Of a DNA stretch of 64,000 nucleotides, positions 36,300 to 45,796 are shown piece after piece (the stretch's first letter is position 1; each line of letters starts with the position of its first letter). This stretch comes from Pyrrhosoma nymphula. Taxonomy: Eukaryota; Arthropoda; Insecta; Odonata; Coenagrionidae. Below the pieces are notes generated by a model. The model was not told where the DNA came from. It did no database searches and worked only from the letters and a program-made list of their open reading frames with translations. The stretch is taken from NCBI GenBank assembly GCA_963573305.1, contig OY754331.1, positions 8,156,868 through 8,220,867 of the forward strand. The letters run 5' to 3'. A program made the translations under genes and the position numbers.

Positions 36300-37527
36300 G
36301 CCCGATGTAATCCTAACTAATGTAAGTGGGGGATTGTAGGCCGAATGAATCCAGATACACGCCATTTCTAAGGTACGTAATTGAAGGGGAGAGGCAGAGG
36401 GAGGGAGGGAAGCCAATACGCCTACTCGGAAGCATTTATCAAAACTGAGGTTGTGTGAGGAAGCATGGATCGGGACGGGGAAGGAGGCATTGGGCGAGGA
36501 CGGCTTGCAACTGGCACGGTGGCCGGTTACTCTAACACTGAGGGCGTTAGTAGTGAGTCCAATGTAATAGGAATCGGACAGGTTGCACAGCAGGATGTAG
36601 ACAAGGTTCTGGGAAGTACACGACCGAGAGGGGACGGAAGGTAGTGGGTGCGAGAGGAATTTAGCGGGGAGAGGGTCGGTGATAAGGATAGGGCACGTTT
36701 AGCATCTCGCGCGATGGCAGGGGTTGGGTGGGGTTTTGGAGCTAATAAAGGGTTTAGTCAGCGGTGTGGTGGTTTTTAGGATGCTGGAGAGGTTGGGGGG
36801 ACGCCTGAAGGTGAGAGAGGGACATTTGGGGAATGTGTTTTTGGTGGTGAGATTGTCAGAGAGGAGTGGAAAAAGGTTTTTAATGATTTTTTTTGAGGGC
36901 ATGTACGCCTGGGAAGTAGGTAGTACAGAGGGAGAGGTTGTAATTCTCCTTGTTTTGGGTTGGTTTAGGAGGAAAGGGTTTTTTGAGAATTCGTTTATTG
37001 AGAAGAGTCTCAGGATATCCTCGTCGGAGAAGGGATTGGTGTAAAGAGGAAAGGAATTTATCAAGGGAATCGCTGTTATTGCATATGCGAAAGCCTAATG
37101 TGGAAAGAGAGTAGGGGAGGGATCTTTTAGTATGGGAGGGATGGCAGCTGTTGTAATGAAGATATTGCTGCTTATTGGTGGGTTTGATGTGGACTGAGGT
37201 GCTGAAATGGTGGTTGGAGAGAGTGATATCTACATCAAGGAAGGTTGCACGGGAAGAAGAGAAATGAGAGGTGAAGGAGAGAGAAGAGAAATCGTTGAGA
37301 GCGGAAATAAATGAATTAAAAGAATGGACGTCATGGGGCCAGAGAAGGAAAATGTGGTCGATGTATCGGAGCCAGAGTAAGGGTTTCAGGGGTTGTGAGG
37401 ATAGGAAGGACTCCTCGATACGGCCGAGGAAAAGGTTGGTATAGGAAGGGCTGAATCTACTGCCCATGGCGCAGCCTTTGGTTTGAAGGTAGAAGCGGTC
37501 ATTAAAGGAGAAGGAGTTATGAGTCAA
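36300..37527 (-). pseudogene. Penelope-like RT and GIY-YIG endonuclease, frameshifted
   Basis: The 215-residue frame (36880-37527) gives FYLQTKGCAMGSRFSPSYTN at about residues 12-31 (the AMG-SP block of RT), LRYIDHIFLLW near 53-63, where the catalytic YIDD reads YIDH, and later SSRATFLDVDITL and YNSCHPSHTKRSL. A second frame (36699-37064) carries the natural continuation (TNPFSDEDILRLFSINEFSK), so there is a frameshift near 37000. Farther on, about 36541-36608 encodes LVYILLCNLSDSYYIGLTTN and then RVTGHRAS and FPVPIHASSHNLSFDKCF, the GIY-YIG nuclease. The RT lacks its N-terminal part. Loss of the second catalytic Asp and the frameshift make it inactive. Confidence 0.75.
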
Positions 37528-37528
37528 G

Positions 37529-37696
37529 ATGAAGTGGGACAGGTCAATAAGGAAATCGGAACTAGGTTTATGAGGGGTTGAAAATGGTCAAGGCAGGATG
37601 TACAGAATTTTGAGAAGAAGTATCGGGAAGTCGGGATACTCGCCCTACCCCTCATGAACCTAGTTCCGATTTCCTTATTGACCTGTCCCACTTCAT
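37529..37696. repeat. 49-bp inverted repeat at the PLE 5' side
   Basis: 37529-37577 (ATGAAGTGGGACAGG...) and 37648-37696 are inverse copies separated by 70 bp. The right copy abuts the 104-bp end repeat exactly. A frame on each strand (37524-37721 and 37654-37908) reads the same peptide CPTSS/LTCPTSS because of the dyad. Confidence 0.85.
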
Positions 37697-37800
37697 CTGT
37701 GAGAAAGATTGCGCATAGCAATCGAAATATCAGATATTATTGTGCGAGTGTTCCTTCTTTTGTGTCTATGTTTAATTCCGCCCTACTTGTGGCAAAGTTT
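37697..37800. repeat. Inverted terminal repeat of PLE, right copy (hammerhead-like)
   Basis: Inverse of 35931-36034. On the + strand it begins CTGTGAG, has the GATTGC/GCAATC hairpin and GAAAT, and ends AAAGTTT at the TA array. Confidence 0.8.
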
Positions 37801-37807
37801 ATATATA

Positions 37808-37844
<37 letters not shown>
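37801..37844. repeat. TA microsatellite
   Basis: A nearly pure (TA)n run directly beside the PLE end. Confidence 0.9.
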
Positions 37845-37848
<4 letters not shown>

Positions 37849-38595
37849 GATTGCGATTCGTTTAATACACACATTTTGGTTTTTTCTTTATGTAAGAAAG
37901 GAAAATAGGAGGTTTTACTGAACGACCATTATTTATACCTATAAGAAGAATGCACCTTTTTTTAGCCAAAATAAAATTTATTTAATGCCGCTTTTTTCTT
38001 CTTAAAGATCTACACGAACTCAAAATATATTTCTACGATGTGTATAGCAATAATTCTTCTTTTTTTTTATGAGAAGAAAATAAATCACCCTCCATAATTT
38101 CCTTCGTTAATTTCCATCAATAAGACGTATTATACTTGTTAGTAGTAGTTCTTCAAACTCATGATGGATGTTTCAGCATCTTGAATGGAAGCCGAGTAGA
38201 GATAGGGAAGTATTTGACCTTCTCTGATCTTTTATCAATATCTATTCTGAGTAAACATTTCATCGCTTATCTTGGTTCTTTTCGGTCAAAACGAGTACTT
38301 TTCCAACATTAATTGATAGTAAGCATGGACAGTAGCTCTTTTGAGGGTATAATCTTATTCAATTGGGTTAAGACTAGTTGACGCTGGTGTCCATTGAAAG
38401 TCCTTTTTGTACTTATTATGTTTTCTCTATAAAGCGCATGCTTATCCCAAGGTGCAGCGATTATACATCTTTCATTTGTTTTATATAATTCCTTGGCTTT
38501 ACCTACGATTCAAAGGTTTAAATTTTGCTAAACCTTTCATTTATCACGCGATATTTTTGATAGCCTACATCTACTCCATTCTATTATTATGTTTA
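37845..38595. other. No gene recognised
   Basis: AT-rich. The frame at 38407-38679 runs into the long-TIR element and has no motif. Confidence 0.45.
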
Positions 38596-38603
38596 GTGTA
38601 TAC

Positions 38604-39387
38604 TAGGGTGGGCCGAAAAATACGAAAGTGTCCGAATCGAATCGTTATAGCGCGGAAACGTTGCTACTTGTCACCCTGATCACAAAACAAGAAATATTTT
38701 CGAAATCGGACCATGTCTTCCGGTCGCACATCTCGTTCGAAGTTTTGAAAAATCGTAAAAAATATGACTTTTTTAGGGATTTTTTAAAATAAGTTACAGT
38801 AATTAGATTACGTTCAAAATCGGTATGTGGCCTCTTCTAAAGAACCTCTGTCTTAAAAAATATGTAAAAACCCTTATCTCCTTCTTTTAGGCGGAGGGGG
38901 AGTCGCTCATCGCGTTCAAATTATGGAAAAATCGTAAAAAATCATGACTTTTTTCGGAATTTTCTCTTTATGAGTTACAGTGATCGGATTGCGTTCAAAA
39001 TCAGTATGTGGCCTCTTGTAAAGGTATGGGGGAGGGGAGGGGCATGTATCGTAAAAATGAGTGACCTTACGGTAGGCCTACGCTTATTTTTGAAAATTGG
39101 TTTTTCTTTTGAATTCGTTTCTTCAAAATAGTTGTTTTGGTGAGAAAACAAATACATTTCAGGCTCGTTGATGTGCGACTACCCATAGCCGTGCCTAAGG
39201 GGTCAAAGTTCTCGTGCACTAGAATAAGCGGATTTCGATGCCAGACACACGTCTTTACAGTAATTCGCTGATTGTAGAGCTCCGCAGGGACCAAAATTTT
39301 AACCATTTTTCCGTATCTTGAAGCCATCATGGAGTAATATTACTCCGCACCGGCCTAGCCGCCGCGCTGTACGGGTGCTTGGCTGCC
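38604..39387. repeat. Terminal inverted repeat, left arm (with internal subrepeats)
   Basis: Inverse of 41004-41826. Inside the arm, a block of about 95 bp occurs twice roughly 175 bp apart: AAAAATCGTAAAAAAT, TGACTTTTTT, AGTTACAGT and TTCAAAATC-GTATGTGGCC appear near 38745-38840 and again near 38925-39020. Such subterminal repeats often bind transposase. The arm also includes a small minus-strand frame (39067-39330). Confidence 0.85.
39067..39330 (-). other. Open frame within left TIR (mirrored in right TIR)
   Basis: An 87-residue frame beginning MMASRYGKMVKILVPAELYN and ending QFSKISVGLP. The right arm carries the same frame on the + strand (41054-41317) with about ten substitutions and no stop. 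Its presence in both arms follows from the inverted repeat. Remaining open in both is weak evidence for coding, since the arms may simply be young. I recognise no family. Confidence 0.3.
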
Positions 39388-39553
39388 GGTCTCCGCTACG
39401 CTGGCACCCGTGCCGAGCTCTGAGCGCTCCCCCATCTATCCCCACCCCTTCTTTCTCTTGGTACTTTCTCATGCACTTTTGAGGGTAAATAAATGGTGAA
39501 GATTATCTGATTATCTGGATGTGTTTAATTAACATATTTGAAGGTACAACGAG

Positions 39554-40372
39554 TTAGTACACAATTAAGTTCCAGTCTCTTGATGTAGATGGTGTGTCAT
39601 ACTTATGAATTAATGTTGTCTTTTTGATGTCAGGTAGGGACTTCCGGTAGGAATCTACGGATATGAGCAATTCTTGAAAGACGTCCTCTTTTTGTGTTTT
39701 TGATCTGTTGAAACCGGACATAAGTTTTACGCCTCGCTCCGCATGATCATTAACCACTCTAAGGTAAGTAGCAATTTGCTTTCCCATTTTGTAATCCTCT
39801 TTTTCAGCCCATTCAGTCACAGGGTACTCTAAAAACGCTTGACTAATTCCTAGTATTTGGATAATTCTGACGGAGCTTGTTGTGGCTAAGTCACCAAGTC
39901 TCATATTGGGAACATCCCGCAACTGCACCTGTCTCTTCTTCAGCGGCTCTCTGAACCTTCATTATTGAGAATACCGGTGGCAACTTGCGTTTTGTCTTCT
40001 TCAGTGAGTTTCTCATCAACCATTCCTCACTGCCCTCCTCTGATCATCCTTCTTCATCTTTAAATCTACACCCCCGATAACTCCTAACCTCGGTCCGCGT
40101 TGATCACACAAGAAAAGTATTTCTTCCTTCCAAGCCTATTTTCTTTTTCTTTAGTTACATCATTTGCCTTTTTTCCCAGCTGTTCTATTGCATCATCTTT
40201 GCTCAAGTCAAACATAGAGTCTAGCTTACTCTGAAACATTTCTTTCTTACCATACTGGCTGCACTTGGCGGTTTATAAGTGGAGGTATTCTTATGGAGGT
40301 TCCTCCATTCCTGATAAAGCAACTCCAATTTTTCAATAACCCGAATGTCTTGGTTACTGGGAAATTTAGTTT
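39554..40372 (-). pseudogene. Decayed gene of an uncharacterised arthropod protein family
   Basis: Read on the minus strand, three blocks appear in order but in different frames. First, 40372-40250 gives VIEKLELLYQEWRNLHKN. Next, about 40125-40063 gives LFLCDQRGPRLGVIGGVD. Last, the open frame 39928-39554 gives LGDLATTSSVRIIQILGISQ, then KQIATYLRVVNDHAERGVKL and SVDSYRKSLPDIKKTTL. The ND-AERG-KL motif, preceded by an FL-DQRGPR-GG-D motif, recurs in many unannotated arthropod proteins that I recall only as uncharacterised. I do not know its biochemical role. Position inside long inverted repeats suggests the family is carried by, or is the enzyme of, a transposable element. Several frameshifts and stops make this copy dead. 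Confidence 0.6.
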
Positions 40373-41003
40373 TGTATCCACAGATCAACAACATCTTTCA
40401 TTGCAATCTAAGCAGCGTCTGAGACGTCATGATTTTTTCTCTTGTAATAAAAGAACACACACAGTACCTCACGTATTGTTGGAATCTTTTATAATACTTA
40501 AAGCTCCACAGATTCTTTTCCAACAAGGTCAATCACAGCTCCACTCCGCATCCACGCCATTGTGTGAACAAACTGTTTCACTTTAAATAGATTTCTACGC
40601 AACCACACACTTGCAAGCGAAACACCTCACTGAACTTCTTTGGCCAAAAGAGAAGAGACTGCGATTCTCTTATTCTATGTATTCACTATGTTTAGGCAGA
40701 GAAACATAGGAGGACTGCCAATAATTTAACCCATCCCACAGGGCTCAAATGATTACCTTGGAAGGATAACAGAAGATACCAAAATGATTACAAAGCAATG
40801 CTTTAATATGCATCGTATCACTATAGACTAAGTTAGCCGTTTTGTATCAAACCACTTCACCAAAACACAGTCATAAGATAGCAGAACTATCAGGTTATTA
40901 GCTTTTCGGTGTCTGTTCAGAGTGAAAAGAACACTCAGCGAAGGAAAACGAGCGTACGATGCAGCTGAATTGACAATAAAAAATATCAAAAATCGTCGTG
41001 CGC

Positions 41004-41826
41004 GACCGTCGCCCGTACGGCGGCTTGGCCGGTGCGGAGTAGTATTACTCAACATGATGACTTCAAGATATGGAAAAATGGTTAAAATATTCGCCCCTGC
41101 GGAGCTCTACAATCAGCGAATTACTGTAAAGACGTGTGTCTGGCATCTAAATCCGCTTATTCTAGTGCACCAGAACTTTGGACCCTTAGGCACGGCTATG
41201 GGTAGTTGCACATCAACTAGCCTGAAATGTATTTGTTTTTTCACCAAAACAACTATTTTGAAGAAACGAATTCAAAAGAAAAACCAATTTTCAAAAATAA
41301 GCGTAGGCCTACCGTAAGGTCACTCATTTTTACGATACATGTCCCTCCCCTCCCCCATAAAAGAAGGGAGGAACGGGAATTGCATCTATCTTAAAAGACA
41401 AAGGACCTTTACAAGAGGCCCCATACTGATTTTGAACGCAATCCGATCACTGTAACTTACAAAGAGAAAATTCCGAAAAAAGTCATGTTTTTTACGATTT
41501 TTCCATAATTTGAACGCGATGAGCGACTCCCCCTCCCCCTAAAAGAAGGAGATAAGGGTTTTTACATATTTTTTTAAGACAGAGGTTCTTTAGAAGAGGC
41601 CACATACCGATTTTGAACGTAATCTAATTACTGTAACTTATTTTAAAAAATCCCTAAAAAAGTCATATTTTTTACGATTTTTCAAAATTTCGAACGAGAT
41701 GTGTGACCGGAAGACATGGTGCGATTTCGAAAATATTTCTTTCTTTGTGATCAGGGTGACAAGTAACAACGTTTCCGCGCTCTAACGATTCGATTCGGAC
41801 ACTTTCGTGTTTTTCGGCCCACCCTA
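41004..41826. repeat. Terminal inverted repeat, right arm
   Basis: Inverse of 38604-39387, matching from the end in through TACGGCGGCTTGGCCGGTGC at about 41018-41037. It carries about 60 bp (near 41345-41405, with AGAAGGGAGGAACGGG) absent from the left arm. The same internal subrepeats are present. Confidence 0.85.
41054..41317 (+). other. Open frame within right TIR
   Basis: Counterpart of 39067-39330: starts MMTSRYGKMVKI and ends KISVGLP. Its open frame extends upstream to 40922 into the unique centre, adding 44 residues with no counterpart on the left. Not recognised. Confidence 0.3.
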
Positions 41827-41834
41827 ATATATAC

Positions 41835-42248
41835 ATCTTTAATATTCCACTTTTCTCAACGTACTGCAACGGTCCCCTTATACCCGAGGCTGCAGTCCAC
41901 AGAGAAGGCAGGCCTGTTCTGAAAATGCTCGATACATTTACTGCGGACTAGAAGGATTAAAAATTGGTTGTGATCCTCGGGATCCGATCTTGGATACACC
42001 ATGGGCTCCATCCCGGCAATACAGATAGCATCGTTCGAATGTCGGAGTCTGAATCCAAAAATTAGTACCACAAAATAAATTACGCCCGTCGCGTCTCCAT
42101 TCCAAAACCTAGGCTCGTGCATGGCGACGTCACTTGATTATCAGTGGATGTCTGAGCATGTAACCATTTTACGAAAACTCAGTCATTACTTTGAAAATAA
42201 CTTTAAATGTAATTTTTCAAAAATCGAAAAACCTGGTTAGGGGAAAGA
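41835..42248. other. No gene recognised
   Basis: Short minus-strand frames (41672-41869, 41856-42122) have no motif. Confidence 0.45.
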
Positions 42249-42490
42249 TGGAATGGACGATTTAAATATCAAACGGTAGACGTGAACATAAATGAGAATT
42301 CGAGAGATAAAATGATAGTTGAATGAAAATTTTACCATCACTTGAATTCTCACACATACAAAAATGAATAACCCTGATGAGGTTTAAAATGGGATGGACA
42401 GTCTAAATGGAAAATGGATGGCTTGAGCGTAAGTGAGAAAGCACGAGAATAAATGAAAGTTGAATGGCAATTTTACAATCAATTGAAAGT
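42249..42490. repeat. Degenerate tandem duplication, about 140-bp unit
   Basis: GATGGAATGGACGATTTAAAT ... AGTTGAATGAAAATTTTACC near 42249-42340 is repeated as GGGATGGACAGTCTAAATGG ... AGTTGAATGGCAATTTTAC near 42390-42480. Both are followed by CAATTGA/CACTTGA. The copies are clearly diverged. No function seen. Confidence 0.7.
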
Positions 42491-45400
42491 TTGGTAGCAC
42501 AATTTAACCTAATTGGGATTTATCTTTGCTTGAAGGTAATGAGTCAATTATTAACTTCAATTTTGCCATGCTTTGAAGTATATTTCAGTTGCCGTTTTTT
42601 TAAAACACTTGGAAATGGAAGAGATTGAAGGGTAATTGGATACCGGATTAGATGAGGTTTGGAGGGCGGGCGATGGAATGTTTTCGCACTTTGCCGCAGT
42701 CATGCGATGATGAGCAGCTGGAAAGTGATGTCTCTCTGGGGAATCCAACAATGCACCCACCAGCTGGACCGAGTTTCTGCAGACTATCAGCCAGGAGAAT
42801 ATCTCCACAAAAAAGTCGCACCAACTGCACAAACAACCACCATGTCTGAACAACTCTAATCAGTCGCGTTTCTTGAGCGGCTTCTCACCGCTCGCAGCGA
42901 ACTTCCCTCGCCACCGATCCTGCTTTATCACTCACCCACCCAAGGATACTGTATCATATTATACGGTATCCGTGCACCCACCCTTCACTTTCCCCCCAAA
43001 AAAACAACTGAATGACGAAACACTCACATTCACACCCACGCTCCAATGGATTTTATTAACTACGAGCGCTCTGGTGCGATACAGATGCATTAAACAAGAG
43101 GCCACACATACAATACCATTTATAAGGGAATACTAACAAATCTGCAAATTTCGTTACGGTATTATTGTATATTTTGACTTTACCTGCATTTTAATCACTT
43201 CACACTCGGTTCAATAAATTTATTCGGAAAATTTAAGCAGCAATTGCAATAAAATACTATTTTAAAAGGCATTTATGTAAACATTTGGCATACCCAAGGA
43301 GTTCATTTTTTGCAGGAGCCACCTACGCAGTTCTTTTAACGATGCCATCTCCTTGGTGGATGGCACTGTTACTTGAATGAATCCCACATAACACCTTTGT
43401 AATTAATGGCTATTTTCATCTTTCTCATGATTCAAAACAGAAAAGGAAAATAATGAGCTCCAGAACTACAACTTACTAGTTTCCTCTTTGCTCTCATTTT
43501 TTTGTAATTCTCGCATTCTTGTATTTCCGTCTAACCGAATTATTTTTCGGTTGAATTAAATGAACGCAATTCACAATCTGGGGCAAAGCATGATCGTATG
43601 ATGCAGTTGCTGAATATTTGTAGATGCTGTCGCAATTTCAGAGTTTTATTCAGGTGAAAAAAATTCTATCTATGATTTTTATTCTCTCTTTTCGTGGAAC
43701 TGGGTTGATTCTTCCCAACAAAGAGAAACGCTCGGGATTTGCGCCCGTCAACCTTTTAAAAAGGGGATACCTCCTCCTCTATATATGTATATATGCGGCG
43801 TGCATCCTCTGGTATACCTAGTCTTGCGTTGCTTCGTTGACGGCGACGTGCCTCGCAGAAAAAAATGAATCGCGACTCGGAACCAAATGCTTCCCGGTGG
43901 AGCGCAATAGGGTTCGGGAGGGAATGAGAGTTAAACAAGCGAGAAGCATAAAGAAGAAAATGGATCGACGGCAGGGAGTGATGTCGTCGTGGTGGAAGGC
44001 ATTGAAATGTCTGTATCTCGCGAGATATGGCCGCTCCTATTGAAGAGTGTAAAAAAACATGCCAGGCGCATCCGCGCTAGCAACCTCATGCATAAAAGTC
44101 GCAACGGGACTAAGCTATTAAATACTTCCCAGTGTTTGACAAAAAAGAATGGAGCGATGCACACTTATGATTAAAAAGTTGCCGCACAAATGTAAGCGTG
44201 GAGAGTTATTCTTCTCCAAAAGATGGATTATCGACATGGACAATTACTAAGATCAGGAGAGTTTTTCTTGCGTATGTTTATTTTGCCTTAGAACCTCCTC
44301 GCCTGAAATATATTTTAACTTATATTATACCCACAGTGAAACGAAGTGCATCTGTAGAGATAATGCTTGATAGCCAGAAAAAGTGGCCCTTTCGTTTGAA
44401 AATTCAAGGGTAGTGCAGCTTCCTTGATTTGGAGTACATAGATAGTGAGACTAAATTGGAGGTTGGGACTCGTGCAAACGAAAGTCCAAATTAACGCCAT
44501 GCCGCGCTGTTACAGTGATCTCAGAGATAAGTTGCCACTGCTCCTCACACATGTAGCCGAATGAATCTTGTGATTTAAAGTACGAATTCTTCTCGGGAAT
44601 TCCACCGGGTAAAATTGGTAAAATGTACCAACGTTTTGACGGACGAATCGTCAATCCCCCTCAGGGTAAATGTCGAAGAATTGAAGTACGGCAGGCTTCA
44701 AATATGGTTCTTACAATCAGGTGACTCCTGATTGTTTGAAGGGCGAAATTTGAAACTTGTGACAACGTAAAGGAGTAGTATTCGTTCTTGTATCCCTAAT
44801 TATCTTTAAAATGGGATTCCAAGAATGGGAATCAAAGAAAGAATAGGCCCCGAAATTGCTGTTATCGCGTAATTTTTTAGCACATTTTGGGCCTGGAAAA
44901 TTCTCAGGGTAACACATTCCTCCCCAGCACGTTCGTGCTTGGGACTCGGGAGAAAGAGGAATAAGAACGATTCCCACCGCTACGGTCTCTCCACTGAGCA
45001 ATATACTTTCGGAAGAAATCTCCACGGGCGTAGAAATTGGTTCGCGGCCCGGGCGAGCTCAGCCCCTTGTATACATACGTATATGCCCCCCGCCGCCTTC
45101 CCCGCTAACCATTGCGAAAGTGTGCATCCAATTCCCCCCACCCTTCCCCCCTCCATGCAACTCCCTTCCCACCTGCAGTGTTCATGCGCGCAATATCGGT
45201 TGACTCTGAGAAGTGCAGCAGGTGATCGCACTGGGTCGCGCAGAGGAAAGAAATTTCTTCCATTCCACTCTTCCTATAGTAGAACTGTTCACTTACTTCA
45301 TATGATTTTCCACTCGCATCTATGGCTCAGAATGCCAAAGGGATCAATTCCCTCCAGATATTCCTCTCAGCATACGGTGTTGCGCTGCGGTAGCTGAATT

Positions 45401-45599
45401 CGGGGCCATACTCTTGCCAGCAATGACGAGTAAAGCAGTGCAAATGTGATGTAATGTCAGAGGAAGTGACATTAATCAATGATTTGTGAAGCAGAAAGAC
45501 TGTTCTAAGATATCCTTGACCTACTTCCATGTACCAAATTTGATGATGGTTGCTCTTTTACGTCCGCTGTGAGATTGACCGTACAACAAACGCTGACAG

Positions 45600-45600
<1 letters not shown>
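42491..45600. other. No gene recognised over 3.1 kb
   Basis: Mixed-composition sequence. Overlapping frames on several strands at 42557-43136, 43756-44174 and 44717-45530 lack recognisable motifs. A C-rich patch lies at about 45085-45175. Confidence 0.4.
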
Positions 45601-45637
<37 letters not shown>

Positions 45638-45760
45638 CTTTGGAAGTTTTCGCCAATTGGCCACAAATATATAAATTCAAACTTACAGGAGGTAGGAGAA
45701 AGAGGAAAAGGAAAGAGGTTCTTTATCTTTTCCTCTTTCTCCTACCTCCTGTAAGTTTGA

Positions 45761-45792
<32 letters not shown>
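45601..45792. repeat. TA microsatellites flanking a 44-bp-arm palindrome
   Basis: TA runs at about 45603-45635 and 45765-45792 flank an inverted repeat. The left arm, about 45667-45710, contains AAATTCAAACTTACAGGAGG and TAGGAGAAAGAGGAAAAG; the right arm, about 45727-45770, is its inverse, with a 16-bp spacer. The arm is the same sequence as the 3' end of the PLE copy at 34.9 kb, so this looks like two truncated PLE ends joined head to head inside a TA array. Confidence 0.8.

Positions 45793-45796
<4 letters not shown>

Larger units (their letters stand above)
35931..37800 (-). mobile_element. Penelope-like element with 104-bp inverted ends
   Basis: The outer 104 bp (35931-36034) reappear inverted at 37697-37800 with, as far as I can see, one mismatch. 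Each end contains CTGTGAG, a GATTGC/GCAATC hairpin and GAAAT on the strand reading out of the element: a hammerhead-like layout in which CTGATGAG seems to have lost an A. The right end passes directly into a TA array. Just inside it, a 49-bp inverted repeat (37529-37577 with 37648-37696) shows that the 5' part was rearranged on insertion. The interior runs from RT (near 37500) to GIY-YIG (near 36400) on the minus strand, with a purine-rich 3' stretch at 36060-36300. Confidence 0.75.
38604..41826. mobile_element. Long-TIR transposable element of unknown superfamily, 3.2 kb
   Basis: The ends are TAGGGTGGGCCGAAAAA and its inverse. The terminal inverted repeats are very long (about 784 bp left, 823 bp right; the right has about 60 bp extra near 41345-41405). 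The flanks are gtgtatac (38596-38603) and atatatac (41827-41834), matching at 6 of 8 positions, which fits an 8-bp target duplication that has since changed. hAT and P elements make 8-bp duplications, but the TIR length and protein do not match what I know of either. The unique centre (about 39390-41000) holds a decayed minus-strand gene whose family I know only as uncharacterised in arthropods. Confidence 0.75.

Noticed and set aside
36724..37044. Plus-strand frame of 106 residues over the PLE
   Set aside because: Shadow of the minus-strand RT region, which has recognisable motifs.
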